Below, in pieces: positions 1 to 7,560 of a stretch of 11,663 bases of DNA. Origin of the DNA: an uncultured Sphingorhabdus sp. GTDB lineage: Bacteria; Pseudomonadota; Alphaproteobacteria; Sphingomonadales; Sphingomonadaceae. Within the stretch, counting starts at the first letter, position 1. Every line of letters starts with the position of its first letter. The notes below the pieces were generated by a model. It did not search any database and was not told where the DNA came from. It was given only the letters and a program-made list of their open reading frames with translations. Location of the stretch: assembly GCA_937873665.1 (NCBI GenBank), contig CALMYW010000092.1, positions 1 through 11,663 on the forward strand, read 5' to 3'. Made by a program: the position numbers and the translations under genes.

Positions 1-177
1 TTCCGGTATTGTTCGTCCTTAGCGTTGCTTGGCGTACCTCCCACGCTATGCCCTCAGCTAGCGGGCGCCTACGACATGCCCCTGAGCGGTGAGTTTGCGG
101 AACAGGTGCCACGGTATGTAGGCGGCGATGCCCTCAGGGCCGACAAGCCCAGCCTTCTTCATGGTCTATCAGAATAG
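1..177 (+). CDS. Possible C-terminal end of an upstream gene (partial)
   Basis: Frame 1 is open from the left edge to a TAG at 175-177, giving 58 residues ending LLHGLSE. The frame has no start that must be used; an ATG at 76 would give only 33 residues, so this is more likely the tail of a gene that begins outside the window. I recognise no family. The stop is followed at once by the ATG of the next gene in the same frame (TAG-ATG), which would suit two genes in one transcript with translational coupling. It could also be a chance open frame, because 58 codons is short in GC-rich DNA. Low confidence that it is coding. Confidence 0.3.
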   Translation, partial: FRYCSSLALLGVPPTLCPQLAGAYDMPLSGEFAEQVPRYVGGDALRADKPSLLHGLSE

Positions 178-1089
178 ATGACAAACGCTTCCGCTTCCCA
201 GACCCCCGCCCTGACCGACCAGATCAGCGCGGCGATGCTCCACAATTCCGGGCTGTTCCTTAGGAAGGCAGCCGAGGAGATCGCCGGTCACAACGATGCC
301 CATGACGCGGCACTGGATGTAAACCGCGCCACACTGATCACCGTCCTCATGCAGATTGCGGTCGAGTTGGCATCGACCGCCATGGTGCTCAAGCATGAAG
401 GTTTCGCCGGCGTCACAAAGCCGAAAGACTGTCCTGCCAGCGAGACCGACGCCAAGGCGCTCTGGGAGGCGGGCAAGATCCGAACGCTGAATTTTGAGGA
501 TATTAAGTCCAAGGCCGTCCGGTACCTAGGGGATACGACCTTCTGGTCGATCGTCGATATTCTCCAGCGGACCCGCAACAAGCTTGTCCACTTCCACGCC
601 CCGTTGATCGAGGGCGATCGCTTCGACCTCAAGTATGACGCGACGCACGTCCTTCTCCAAGTTATCGCCGCGCTCCGAAAAACCGAAGAGCACGAGTTTG
701 CCTTCGGCGCTATGGAACTGCTCGGCCTCGAACTATTTCACCGCCTCGTCCAGTTCGAGCCATATCAGGAGCGGTCGGCTGCCCGCGCGCGTGAGATCGA
801 CCCTAAACCGCATCAATGCGGTGCCTGCGGGGCTAAAGCTTATCTGCGCGACGGGGATACGTGCATCGCCTGTGGCTATTCGAGCGATGAAACCTTCTTG
901 CGATGCCCGTCCTGTAGCAATCGTGCGGTCTTTTACGATTACCTGAACCTGGAGTTTAATGACTGGCTTAAAGCGCGCTGTGGCCAATGTCGGTGGGGGG
1001 GCAAGGCTGTCCAGTGCTCTCGCTGTGGGGACGATTATCTGAGCGAGGCGGCCGAGCCGCTGACATGCCCCTATTGCCAAGACAGCTGA
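178..1089 (+). CDS. HEPN-like domain protein with three C-terminal zinc ribbons
   Basis: 303 residues, function unknown. Residues about 12-190 look mainly helical. They carry a hydrophobic helix (about 51-71) and then ILQRTRNKLVHFH, where R133-N134-x3-H138 matches the R-[N/D]-x3-H signature of HEPN domains. HEPN domains are often RNases in toxin-antitoxin, CRISPR and anti-phage systems, but some are non-catalytic. The C-terminal third holds twelve cysteines as three CxxC...CxxC sets: C214/217/229/232, C243/246/268/271 and C280/283/297/300. Each looks like one zinc ribbon, which would bind nucleic acid or protein. No signal peptide or membrane segment is seen, so it is probably cytoplasmic. 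The ATG at 178 has no Shine-Dalgarno; it directly abuts the stop of the upstream open frame, suggesting re-initiation. It is convergent to the transporter operon and shows no functional link to it. The HEPN assignment rests on one motif and helical context; the zinc ribbons are clear. Confidence 0.83.
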   Translation: MTNASASQTPALTDQISAAMLHNSGLFLRKAAEEIAGHNDAHDAALDVNRATLITVLMQIAVELASTAMVLKHEGFAGVTKPKDCPASETDAKALWEAGKIRTLNFEDIKSKAVRYLGDTTFWSIVDILQRTRNKLVHFHAPLIEGDRFDLKYDATHVLLQVIAALRKTEEHEFAFGAMELLGLELFHRLVQFEPYQERSAARAREIDPKPHQCGACGAKAYLRDGDTCIACGYSSDETFLRCPSCSNRAVFYDYLNLEFNDWLKARCGQCRWGGKAVQCSRCGDDYLSEAAEPLTCPYCQDS

Positions 1090-1121
1090 CGGGGCGCTGC
1101 CGCGGCCCGACCGGTTCAAGG

Positions 1122-1142
1122 ACTTCGAGGACTACTCGAAGT
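1122..1142. repeat. Perfect inverted repeat / hairpin downstream of the HEPN-like gene
   Basis: ACTTCGAG and CTCGAAGT form a perfect 8-bp stem with a 5-nt loop (GACTA), 32 bases after the stop at 1089. There is no T-run after it, so it is not a classic intrinsic terminator. It could be a 3'-end stabilising hairpin or a protein site. Confidence 0.5.
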
Positions 1143-1340
1143 TGTACCAGCGCCGATCTACACCCTGCCGCTACTTGCTATCTTTCTGAGCGGCCGGCGG
1201 CCGGCTGGGAGGCAACCTTTCGACTCGGGGCGGGGGGATGACCGAAAATACCCCAATCCCATTCGTACCGGGCGGCTAGCTCCACTCCACCCAAGGCGTC
1301 AGTCCGCTCGAGATGAATGAGCGGCAGCTATCGGGCAGCT

Positions 1341-1381
1341 AAAAAGGGCGCGTGAATGGCTGAGATTGGGTCTCAAGCGCC
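1341..1381 (-). terminator. Intrinsic terminator of the receptor-hydrolase-transporter operon
   Basis: Read on the minus strand, an outer stem GGCGC/GCGCC (1377-1381 with 1347-1351) encloses a second stem (GAGA/TCTC plus GCT/AGC with one bulge, loop CCCAA). It is followed directly by CTTTTT (1346-1341). It begins 26 bases after the transporter stop codon, where an operon terminator is expected. The internal loop on one side makes it weaker than a textbook stem. Confidence 0.6.
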
Positions 1382-1407
1382 AAACGGTCAAACCACTGCG
1401 TCGTCGA

Positions 1408-2739
1408 TCAGAGGCTCAACCTTGGCTGGTGCTGCAAAGATTTCGGGTAGCCAATCAAAGCAATACCCAATGACATGATGCAGATTGCCGTCATGTACCA
1501 GGAGAACGATGCGTTCGTACCGGTCGAGGCGTAAAGCCAGGTGGCAATTAATGGTGCCGTCGAACCGATCAGCGTGGTGCCAACATTGTAGTTCAGCGCC
1601 GCGGCCGTCCCTCGGACCTCGGGAGGAAACGCGAGGACATAGGCATGTGTTAGAGGCGCTCCCACCAGATTGTTGACGATGGTGAAGCCTATAACCGCCG
1701 TGAGTGTCGCACCGAGTGATGTTCCCAAATATGCGAAAGCGGGAATGGTGAGCATGCTGAACAGCGTGAAGCCCGTAACCAGCACCGCACGTCCACCATG
1801 GCGATCTGCCAGCAGTCCGCCGATGATCGCCGCGGGAGGTCCGACGATGTAGCACAGGATGGAGGCGAACAGCGCGCGTGCGTCGCCGAAACCTTGGGTT
1901 ATCAGCGCAGTGACGAAGTAAGTTTGAATGCAGAACGTGCCCACCCGTTGCCCTGCGCTAAGCAGGATCACCTGGGTCATCGTGCGCCAGTGGCGTCGCA
2001 CCGCCTCGGTAAACGGCACAGCGTCAACGGAGTCACCATCGGCCTCGGCAAGCGCGCGCTCGATCCGCGGCAGATCACGTATGGTGCGCCGTATCCACAA
2101 GGTGGTAAGTCCTAGCGGCGCCGCCAGAAGAAACGGGATGCGCCACCCTCCGGCTTCGAACCCTTCACGTCCGAACCACGCACTCAGCCCCAGCGCGACG
2201 ACGGATGCCAGCAGCGGGCCGAGCGACGTGGAGCCCACGCTCCACCCGGCGAGATACTGGCGCCGGTCGGGCGGTCCATGCTCCAGCATGTAGTTCGCCG
2301 CCACAGTGTACTCGCCGCTTGCGCCGACGCCTTGGATAAGGCGGCATAGGATGAGCAGGACAGGTGCACCCACACCAATCGACTGGTAGCTGGGTAGCAG
2401 GCCGATAGCGACAGTACCGAACGTCATCAGGTTGATGGTCAGCATCAGCACCGTCTTGTGCCCACGCAGGTCGCTCAACCGTCCCATGACCACGCCGCCG
2501 ACCGGACGAATGGCATAAGCGACGATCAGCCCCGCATAGGTAGCAAGCAACGCGGTAGTGGGGTTCGTTCCCGGAAAGAAGGCGTGCGCCATGTAAACAG
2601 CGAGAATACCGTAGAGCGCGTTGTCGTACCATTCGACGACGTTGCCGAGCACCGCGGTGAGCAGCGCCTTGCGGTAGGTCCGCACGTCATAAGCCGCGGC
2701 GCTGCCCGGGGCCGGCATAGACATGGCCAAATTCGCCAT
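1408..2739 (-). CDS. MFS transporter, metabolite:H+ symporter type
   Basis: 443-residue inner-membrane permease. The N-terminal segment GNVVEWYD (32-39), the loop 2-3 signature GRLSDLRGHK (86-95), and CRLIQGVGASGEY (132-144) match the metabolite:H+ symporter group, whose members carry compounds such as alpha-ketoglutarate, shikimate, citrate or proline/betaine. About twelve hydrophobic segments can be traced through the protein, in line with the family. One oddity is Asn40, where family members usually have Phe after WYD. An in-frame ATG at 2781 would add 14 residues (MRRPAPRRPG...). I prefer the ATG at 2739 because its A is also the last base of the upstream TGA (TGATG), a classic coupled start. 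It is the last gene of the left arm and is followed by a terminator. Substrate cannot be read from sequence; by context it is likely the compound handled by the neighbouring amidases or a product of it. Confidence 0.92.
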   Translation of the reverse strand: MANLAMSMPAPGSAAAYDVRTYRKALLTAVLGNVVEWYDNALYGILAVYMAHAFFPGTNPTTALLATYAGLIVAYAIRPVGGVVMGRLSDLRGHKTVLMLTINLMTFGTVAIGLLPSYQSIGVGAPVLLILCRLIQGVGASGEYTVAANYMLEHGPPDRRQYLAGWSVGSTSLGPLLASVVALGLSAWFGREGFEAGGWRIPFLLAAPLGLTTLWIRRTIRDLPRIERALAEADGDSVDAVPFTEAVRRHWRTMTQVILLSAGQRVGTFCIQTYFVTALITQGFGDARALFASILCYIVGPPAAIIGGLLADRHGGRAVLVTGFTLFSMLTIPAFAYLGTSLGATLTAVIGFTIVNNLVGAPLTHAYVLAFPPEVRGTAAALNYNVGTTLIGSTAPLIATWLYASTGTNASFSWYMTAICIMSLGIALIGYPKSLQHQPRLSL

Positions 2740-4337
2740 CAGTAACCCGCCGCCAGGCCGACGCGGCGCGGGTCGGCGCACGAATGCAACCGATTATCGG
2801 CGTCGATCGATATCCCCTCGAAATTGCCAGTCAGAACGCTGCGCGGGTGGATGAGCTTGCTCCAGAGCCGCCGTTCATCCGTCCAGCGGAGGAACTTCTC
2901 CTGCATGCTGGTGGTGAAACCGCTTTCCAGCGTCGTGCCCGGCTCCCATCCGCGCTCCGGCGAATGCGGCCGTGTGCCGAACCTCGGTTCATGCACCGAC
3001 TCTGCGACCGTCATTCCGAAATCCATTATGTTCACCAAGTTCTGAAGGATGCACGCGACGAGCGATACCGACGGTGAACCGGCCACGATTACGGGTCGTC
3101 CGCCGTTCATTACGATAGTTGGTGCTAGATAGACCGTAGCGCGTGATCCCGGTTGCGGCAGGATGCGCTGGAAAAAGGATCCGCCACCGGACAGCTGAAA
3201 TCCCTCCGCAAACAGGCGGTTCACCCATGCGGACGCCATATGTGAGTGAGTGCAGCTGGCCACGTTGCCCTCGGCGTCCACGACCGAGATGTGGATCGTA
3301 CCCGGAGAGGGGACGACACGTCCCGTCGCACGCGGTTCGTCATTCGCCATCAGTGCAAGCCGACGGGCCGCATGCTCCTTCGAAAGAAGCATCGCGATCG
3401 TGTCAGGCGCCGTGTCGAGGTCGCCCTGCCTTGGGGACGCGTAATAGACTTCGTTGTGCACCCGGATCAGCTGCTTGAGCGTCTCGAAGTCGCGCGACGC
3501 CGGCTCGCGCCGCCACGTTTCAAGATGTTCGAGCATGTTGAAGGCTTCGATCAGTTGCAGCCCGCCGTCGTCCGGCGGCGGCGATCCGATGAGCTCGAAG
3601 TGTCGATAGGTGCCGGTAAGCGGGCGCTGCACCATCGGACGATAGGCACTAAAATCGTCCGGCGTAATGACGCCCCCGCCGCGTCGGGCTTCCTTCGCAT
3701 GGGCCTGAGCGAAGTCGCCAAGCCAATAAGCGTCACCCTCATCACGCAGCCGCTCCAGAGTGCGTGCCATGCGCTCCTGTCGCACGGTGTCACCCGGTTG
3801 GAGCAGTTCGCCTTTCGGCCAGAACACTTCCCGACCCTGCTCGTGCGTGCCTAGGTTCTCGAGGTGGCCGTAGACGATCCCGTAGAGATAGGGATTTAGC
3901 TCAAAGCCATCTCGTGCCACGTTGATGGCAGGCTCCAGCAATCGAGCAATGGACGTCCGTCCCCACCGGCCCGCAATGTCGACGAAAGCCGGCCACCAGC
4001 CGGGTACGGGAACACCCCGACCGCTCGAGATATCGTCGCCGCCATACCCCGGAAGAGGTGCAAGCGGCGCGTTGACGTTACCATTCACGTATTGCGAGAT
4101 GCCCGACACGGAGTGGCGAAAGAGCATCGATAGCCCGCCGGTGATGGCCGTCATGTGCGGTTCGACGACCAGCTGCATCGCCGCTGCGGCGAGGGCGGCA
4201 TCCGCCGCGTTGCCCCCCTCTTTCAATACGTCAAGCGCGGCCTCGGTGGCGAGAGGATGAGACGTCACCACCATCGCCCGATCGGCTTCGACTGGTCGGC
4301 GCGAACCGAATCGCGCCAGGGTGCTTGCCTGCGTCAT
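2739..4337 (-). CDS. Divergent gamma-glutamyltransferase-fold Ntn hydrolase
   Basis: 532 residues, the usual length for the GGT family, whose members cleave themselves and use the freed N-terminal Thr of the small chain as nucleophile. Family landmarks are GGNAADAALAAA (41-52), the processing site before T347 in GTIHISVVDAEGN, APTIVMNGG (405-413), and the ending ADPRRVGLAAGY. The substrate pocket differs from true GGT. The position of the Arg that holds the glutamyl carboxylate (DYREMAP type) reads NGNVNAP, with N87. The serine pair in RPLSSMSPT becomes V402-Y403. The oxyanion Gly-Gly of GSPGGS becomes S423-V424. The NNQMDDF segment is absent. It is probably an amidase or acylase acting on something other than gamma-glutamyl compounds. 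No signal peptide is present, so it should be cytoplasmic, unlike periplasmic GGT. The start at 4337 is preferred over 4406 because GGGGCGACGAGG lies just upstream; its first 36 codons overlap the receptor gene. HpxW-like oxamate amidohydrolases are another non-GGT branch of this fold. Confidence 0.9.
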   Translation of the reverse strand: MTQASTLARFGSRRPVEADRAMVVTSHPLATEAALDVLKEGGNAADAALAAAAMQLVVEPHMTAITGGLSMLFRHSVSGISQYVNGNVNAPLAPLPGYGGDDISSGRGVPVPGWWPAFVDIAGRWGRTSIARLLEPAINVARDGFELNPYLYGIVYGHLENLGTHEQGREVFWPKGELLQPGDTVRQERMARTLERLRDEGDAYWLGDFAQAHAKEARRGGGVITPDDFSAYRPMVQRPLTGTYRHFELIGSPPPDDGGLQLIEAFNMLEHLETWRREPASRDFETLKQLIRVHNEVYYASPRQGDLDTAPDTIAMLLSKEHAARRLALMANDEPRATGRVVPSPGTIHISVVDAEGNVASCTHSHMASAWVNRLFAEGFQLSGGGSFFQRILPQPGSRATVYLAPTIVMNGGRPVIVAGSPSVSLVACILQNLVNIMDFGMTVAESVHEPRFGTRPHSPERGWEPGTTLESGFTTSMQEKFLRWTDERRLWSKLIHPRSVLTGNFEGISIDADNRLHSCADPRRVGLAAGY

Positions 4338-7242
4338 CCTCGTCGCCCCAGTGTCCGTCGAAGTGCGCCGAGATCTGGGCGAAGAAATAGCGTCCCAGAA
4401 TGTCATAGGTTCGGAAGTCGCGGGTCAGCGGATCAACGCCGCGATCTAGCAGGTTGTTGACGCCGAGCGTCATGCGGATGCCCTGCTCGAAATCATAGCC
4501 AGCAGACAGATCAAGATAGTTTGCTGCGCCAATGTGATACTTGCACGTCACTGGGCCGCCGGCGGTAACGACTGATTTCGCCTGGGTTCCCGCGCACGCC
4601 GTGCCGGCAGCGGTATCGAGATTGCGCACGTCGACGCCGGAAATGAAGCGATGTCGTGCCATCAGCCGCAGACCGCCCGCATCGAAGTTCACCGTCGTCA
4701 ATAAGCGGTATTTCGCGAAGTTACCTTCGCCGCCCGCGGTCGAGTCGCGGTAGTAGCCGGCATAATCGATTGTGGTGGTCGGCTGCGCCGAGATGGCGGT
4801 CGAACGATAGCTGTCGGTGTACGTACCGTCGAAACCGAGACGGAAGGTGCCGATGCCGGTCGGCTGAACGTACCGCGCGGATACGTCCACGCCCGCCGTG
4901 CGAATGCCGCCGATGTTCTCGCGCAGATTGCTGATGTTGGTGATTTGTCCCAGGGGGTTGCGGCTCACCAAGGCGCAATACTGGGCAACGTTCTGACGAT
5001 AGCAGAGGTCGAGCACCGTCTGCGCGCCGGGCGCCCCGATCGCGCCCTTAATGTCGTACCTCCAATAATCGGCCGACAGGGTCAGGCGGCGCAGGAACGA
5101 GGGGCTGTAGACCGCACCTGCCGTCAGCGTGTTGCCCGTTTCAGGAGCGAGATTGATGTTGCCGCCGTTGGTGGTTGGAGGCTGGCGATCACCGATGAAG
5201 CCAGCCGGCACCCCAGCGCAGGCACCGGATCCGGCCGCCGGAGCGTTGCACGGATCGGTGATGGTCGGCGTATCTCCGTATTGGCCGGAGTAGAGGTCCT
5301 CGATCGTGGGTGACCGGAACACCCGTGCATAGGTTCCGCGGATCAGAAGATCGCTGATTGGGCGATATTCCGCGCCGACCTTGTAGTTTGTCGTGCCGCC
5401 AAACGTCGAGTAGTTCGAATAGCGCACGCCGGCATTCAGATCGAGCGATTTTACGAGCGGCGCATCACGTAGCAGGGGCAGATTGATCTCACCGTAGACT
5501 TCCTTGACGTTGTAGCTGCCCTTCACGGCCGTTTCGAACTGCACGTCGATCAGCTTGTTCGCGAGGAGATAGTCCGGCGCATACTCTGACGAGAGTTTCC
5601 GGTACTCGCCACCGATCGCGATGCCAACCGGCCCGGCCGGAAGCGTGAACAGGGTGCCGGTGATGTTGGCGAGCACGTCGTGCTGCGAGCTTTTCCAGTT
5701 GCTATGCAGAGCTGGAGAGATGGCTGTCAGCGCTCCCGCCGCTATATCGCCGAAGACGTTGAAGGGTGTGCAGTTCGCGATGACCGCGCCTGGAACGCCG
5801 CAGCGTGCAACACCGGTCGCGTCGCGGAACGAGGGCCCGATGGCCGCCTGGATGGCAGGCAGGTAGATGCTTCCGGTCCGCGTGCCCTGGATCCTCTGGT
5901 CGGCATAACTGTAGTTCACGTCCCAGTCGAACCCGCCAACCTTACCCTTCAGGCCAGTGCTGAACTGGATGTCGTCGCGATCATAGGTGCGGATGCGCTG
6001 ACCGTTGTTCACAAGCCGCAGGCGCACATCGGGAATGTCGACGCCAAAGGGATTGTAGATGCTTCGTCCGGAGATCGTGACGCCATAGGCCTGCGTCTGG
6101 AAATAGTCGGATGCGAGCGTCGAGTTCGACAGCGTGTGCGTATAGAAGCCGGTGGCGTAGATCGACAGGTTGTCGGTCAGCGCGTGGGTGCCGCTGCCGA
6201 ACACGCTGTACCGCTCCTGCGGGGTGAGAAGCTGGGTGGCGACGCGATCGTTGTACGTGTCGTTCACCGCGCCTGAGCCTACGAAGCAGCGGAAGTCGCC
6301 GGCGTTGGTACCCGGCCGGCCATCGGCTCGGGTGATGAATACCGCACTGGCCGCGACATTGCCCGGATTGCTGCAGTTGAGAGCGGGGTTGGCGGCGCTG
6401 GCCGCGGTCCGTGGGACCGTGAAGCGACCCGTCGGCGTCGCTGGTGATCCGGCGAAGACGAGCTGGCCGTTCGTGAGCGCGTACGGCGTCCTTGCCCAAC
6501 TGCGCGCCGTGTTCAGGATTGCATCCTGCTTCATGTACGTGCCGCCGACGATCAGGCTGCCACGGTCGTATGTGTGCGCGATGGACCCCTGCAGGTTCAG
6601 CGAGGGCGCGTCCCCCTTGTCGCTGATGCCGTAATACGCCGAAAGGTCAACACCGTTTCCTTTGCGCTTCGTGATGAAGTTGACGACGCCGGCGATCGCA
6701 TCAGATCCGTAGATTGCCGACGCTCCGTCCTTCAGAACCTCGACGCGCTCGATCATGTTCGAGGGCAGGGCGTTCACGTCGCGAGCGAAGAAGCGCACGC
6801 CATCGATCAGGATCAAGGTCCGGTCGGCGCCCAGTCCGCGAAGCGATATGTCCGAACGGCCGGTCCCGCCATAGCTGTTGTCCGCCGGACTCATGCCGCC
6901 GCCCGCGACATTGGGCAGCTGGCGTATGATGTCGCCGACCGTCGCAAAACCGCTTTCCCGGATCTGCTCGCTGCCGAATGTGAAGACGGGGCTTGCCGTT
7001 TCGCCATCAATGCGACGGATGCGGCTACCGGTGACAACGATGTCGGCATCGGCTGCCGGAGCGGCGGCCTCGGCACCGGGGGCTGAGGCGGCAGTACCGG
7101 TCACAGGCTCCTGCGCCTTAGATGCCTCGGGCACTGTGGCGGCTCCTGGCGCATCCTGCGCAAGGGCGGGCCGAGTCACAAGAATGCCAGTCGCGACAAG
7201 CGCGGTAGCGGTCAACAAACGCGTGCGTATCCCCATCTTCAT
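4231..7242 (-). CDS. TonB-dependent outer-membrane receptor
   Basis: 1003 residues as read. A signal peptide (RTRLLTATALVATG core, likely cleaved after ALA at 28) is followed by an Ala/Pro-rich linker and a TonB box DIVVTG (67-72). A plug domain with RLPNVAG-like, GADRTLILIDG and ERVEVLKDGASAIYGSDA motifs precedes the 22-strand barrel. No N-terminal STN signalling domain is present, so it probably does not signal to an anti-sigma factor. Ten cysteines occur as five close pairs in probable outer loops. The barrel appears to end at YFFAQISAHF (F961, near 4360), where a terminal aromatic is expected. The frame then runs 42 residues further, low in barrel character, out of phase over the hydrolase start. 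A clear Shine-Dalgarno (GAGGGGAG) sits 6 nt before the ATG. It is the first gene of the left arm, so it sets the uptake role of the operon. Ligand unknown. Confidence 0.95.
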   Translation of the reverse strand: MKMGIRTRLLTATALVATGILVTRPALAQDAPGAATVPEASKAQEPVTGTAASAPGAEAAAPAADADIVVTGSRIRRIDGETASPVFTFGSEQIRESGFATVGDIIRQLPNVAGGGMSPADNSYGGTGRSDISLRGLGADRTLILIDGVRFFARDVNALPSNMIERVEVLKDGASAIYGSDAIAGVVNFITKRKGNGVDLSAYYGISDKGDAPSLNLQGSIAHTYDRGSLIVGGTYMKQDAILNTARSWARTPYALTNGQLVFAGSPATPTGRFTVPRTAASAANPALNCSNPGNVAASAVFITRADGRPGTNAGDFRCFVGSGAVNDTYNDRVATQLLTPQERYSVFGSGTHALTDNLSIYATGFYTHTLSNSTLASDYFQTQAYGVTISGRSIYNPFGVDIPDVRLRLVNNGQRIRTYDRDDIQFSTGLKGKVGGFDWDVNYSYADQRIQGTRTGSIYLPAIQAAIGPSFRDATGVARCGVPGAVIANCTPFNVFGDIAAGALTAISPALHSNWKSSQHDVLANITGTLFTLPAGPVGIAIGGEYRKLSSEYAPDYLLANKLIDVQFETAVKGSYNVKEVYGEINLPLLRDAPLVKSLDLNAGVRYSNYSTFGGTTNYKVGAEYRPISDLLIRGTYARVFRSPTIEDLYSGQYGDTPTITDPCNAPAAGSGACAGVPAGFIGDRQPPTTNGGNINLAPETGNTLTAGAVYSPSFLRRLTLSADYWRYDIKGAIGAPGAQTVLDLCYRQNVAQYCALVSRNPLGQITNISNLRENIGGIRTAGVDVSARYVQPTGIGTFRLGFDGTYTDSYRSTAISAQPTTTIDYAGYYRDSTAGGEGNFAKYRLLTTVNFDAGGLRLMARHRFISGVDVRNLDTAAGTACAGTQAKSVVTAGGPVTCKYHIGAANYLDLSAGYDFEQGIRMTLGVNNLLDRGVDPLTRDFRTYDILGRYFFAQISAHFDGHWGDEDDAGKHPGAIRFAPTSRSRSGDGGDVSSSRHRGRA

Positions 7243-7248
7243 TGGAAA

Positions 7249-7256
7249 CTCCCCTC
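7249..7256 (-). promoter_or_regulatory. Ribosome binding site of the TonB-dependent receptor
   Basis: GAGGGGAG on the minus strand ends 6 nt before the ATG at 7242. This fixes that ATG as the start, rather than the second in-frame ATG two codons later. Confidence 0.75.
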
Positions 7257-7336
7257 TTTGCTCTCACGAGCCGCCAAGCGACAATCGGGAGCGAAGCAGG
7301 GGACGCTGGCATGGGTCACGCCATTGGTCGACCTGA

Positions 7337-7350
7337 TCGATCTAGATCGA
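7337..7350. repeat. 14-bp perfect palindrome in the receptor leader
   Basis: TCGATCTAGATCGA is perfectly self-complementary. It lies about 95 bases upstream of the receptor ATG, downstream of the proposed start of the left transcript. It could be a repressor site; it has no loop, so it is unlikely to act as an RNA hairpin. Confidence 0.45.
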
Positions 7351-7389
7351 CTGCCGCTTGGTGGCAATTCGATTAGACCAGCATGCATC

Positions 7390-7407
7390 TGGACTATACC
7401 AAATGCA
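7390..7407 (-). promoter_or_regulatory. Operator-like site with candidate -10 for the left arm
   Basis: Plus-strand TGGACTATACCAAATGCA matches the right-arm site at 15 of 18 positions. On the minus strand it contains TATAGT (7398-7393), a good -10 hexamer facing the receptor gene. No good -35 lies 16-18 bp upstream (TGAAAG at best), so an activator may be needed. The dyad TGG...CCA is imperfect (four of six pairs). Confidence 0.4.
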
Positions 7408-7491
7408 AGAGGAATCTTTCAGTTCGATGACTTGGTTGAGCTTTGGTACGGCTGCTGGCATGCGGAGGCATGGCGACCAGAACTCCGCAAG

Positions 7492-7560
7492 TGCCGAATT
7501 GGTCCCGAGGCTTGGGGGTTCGGCAAATGAAATCTGGCTTGATACCTGATTTCGGCAAAT
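7492..7560. repeat. TTCGGCA repeat cluster
   Basis: TTCGGCAAAT occurs identically at 7519-7528 and 7551-7560, 32 bp apart, about three helical turns. The core also occurs inverted as TGCCGAA at 7492-7498. The arrangement would suit a second DNA-binding protein, but the repeats are short enough that chance is possible. Confidence 0.35.

Larger units (their letters stand above)
1090..1407. other. Convergent intergenic region
   Basis: About 318 bases between two genes pointing at each other. It holds a perfect 8-bp hairpin (1122-1142), a GC-rich stretch of CGGCCGG repeats around 1187-1200 and a minus-strand terminator (1341-1381). Frame 1088-1186 can be read as a coding-like string (PDRFKDFEDYSKLYQRR) before a stop, but it has no start of its own. 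I see no convincing gene. Confidence 0.6.

Noticed and set aside
1184..1206. GC-rich CGGCCGG repeat as a terminator of the HEPN-like gene
   Set aside because: No T-run follows and the pairing is ambiguous, so it may be only GC-rich low-complexity sequence.
2739..4337. Simple reading of the operon as glutathione/gamma-glutamyl cycle genes
   Set aside because: The GGT-like protein lacks the residues that bind the gamma-glutamyl group and has no signal peptide, so the function cannot be carried over from the family name.
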